Assembly (NCBI GenBank): GCA_005883905.1
Contig: VAYD01000203.1
Coordinates: 1-7,230, forward strand
From: Actinomycetota bacterium
GTDB taxonomy: Bacteria > Actinomycetota > Thermoleophilia > Solirubrobacterales > Solirubrobacteraceae
Direction of reading: 5' to 3'
DNA length: 7,230 bases
The notes under the pieces: model-generated
What the model was told of the DNA's origin: nothing
Database searches by the model: none
Seen by the model: only the letters and a program-made list of their open reading frames with translations
Shown: positions 6,706 to 7,230 of the stretch, in pieces
Layout: each line of letters starts with the position of its first letter
Numbering within the stretch: position 1 is the stretch's first letter
Made by a program: the position numbers and the translations under genes

Positions 6706-7230
6706 GGGATCTGCGCCCGGATCAGGGTTCCCTCGCCCGGAGGGCTGACGACCTCGAGGCGGCCGTCGACGATCGTCAGCCGGTCCGCCAGGCCGCGCAG
6801 CCCGGTCCCGGCGGCGGGGTCGGCGCCGCCGACGCCGTCGTCGCGCACACCGACACGCTCGCGTGGTGCGCGCCCGCGTACTTGGCGACGTTCGTCAGCG
6901 ACTCGGCGACGACGAAGTAGGCCGCGGCCTCGACCGGCGCCGGGAGGCGCTCCGCGGGCGACTGCGCGAGCTCGACCTCGAGCGGCGCGCGGTCGATCAG
7001 CGCCTGCAGCGCAGGCTCCAGCCCGCGGTCGGTCAGGATCGCCGGGTGGATGCCGCGCGCGAGCTCGCGCAACTCCTCCAGCGCGAGGCTCAGCTCGTCG
7101 CCGGCGCGCCCGAGCAGCGCCTCGGCCGCCGCGGGATCGCTGTGGAGCTTGCGCTTGGCCATCCCCACCTGCACGGACAGCGCGACGAGCCGCTGTTGCG
7201 CCCCGTCGTGCAGATCGCGCTCCAGCCTGC
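6696..7230 (-). pseudogene. Sensor histidine kinase (HisKA_3/NarX-type), frameshifted, 5' end outside window
   Basis: The visible part starts in the dimerisation domain: RLERDLHDGAQQRL carries the phosphoacceptor histidine (codon at 7208-7210), as in HisKA_3 kinases of the NarL-partner class. The linker and the start of the HATPase_c domain follow, with the N box AESLTNVAKYAG. After HHASVSV this frame becomes nonsense and stops at 6776. The rest of the ATPase domain is in another frame: RDDGVGGADP (G1 box), GTGLRGLADRL (G2 box), then SPPGEGTLIRAQIPCA and TAG at 6696-6698. The strand normally found between the N box and G1 box, about ten residues, is absent, so a small deletion plus frame loss is the simplest reading. 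The change lies around 6835-6860. The real C-terminus overlaps the regulator's ATG by ten bases, as usual for such pairs. A GTG at 7174 is internal. The sensor domain is not in the window. Confidence 0.85.

Overview
The window is very GC-rich (about 70%), with G/C at nearly every third codon position and frequent GTG/TTG starts. Together with the gene style (actinobacterial GT2 enzyme with a two-helix tail, NarL-type two-component pair next to a MacB-like ABC exporter) this suggests a high-GC actinobacterium. A member of the Thermoleophilia/Solirubrobacterales is my best guess, inferred from style and not proven.

Left block, + strand (1-2610): three tightly packed genes that look like part of a surface-glycan cluster. 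They are the C-terminal part of a membrane-anchored family 2 glycosyltransferase (cut by the window edge), a class I SAM-dependent methyltransferase starting on the last bases of the glycosyltransferase gene, and a 12-helix-type Wzx/MurJ-like polysaccharide flippase overlapping the end of the methyltransferase gene. A plausible joint task is transfer of sugars to a lipid carrier, methylation of an intermediate, and export of a lipid-linked glycan. The substrate cannot be read from the sequence.

Middle (2611-2917): a convergent, apparently non-coding spacer of 307 bases. It holds two strong hairpins, one after each converging gene, and a duplicated pair of direct repeats. One repeat copy includes the last codons of the right-hand permease gene; its partner is a decayed copy of the same gene end lying about 130 bases away in the spacer.

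Right block, - strand (7230 down to 2918): a four-gene operon with every junction overlapping (10, 4 and 4 bases). It encodes a HisKA_3-type sensor histidine kinase (5' end outside the window), a NarL/LuxR-type response regulator, a MacB/LolD-type ABC ATPase and an 834-residue FtsX-like permease. The two transporter genes are intact. Both regulatory genes are broken by a reading-frame change. In each case about ten residues expected between two recognisable domains are absent, as if about 30 bases had been deleted in the receiver-to-HTH linker of the regulator and between the N box and G1 box of the kinase. Whether this is real decay of the signalling pair or an assembly/sequencing artefact is the main question here. 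I saw no clear sign of a wholly new system; the frame lesions and the spacer repeats are the parts worth a second look.
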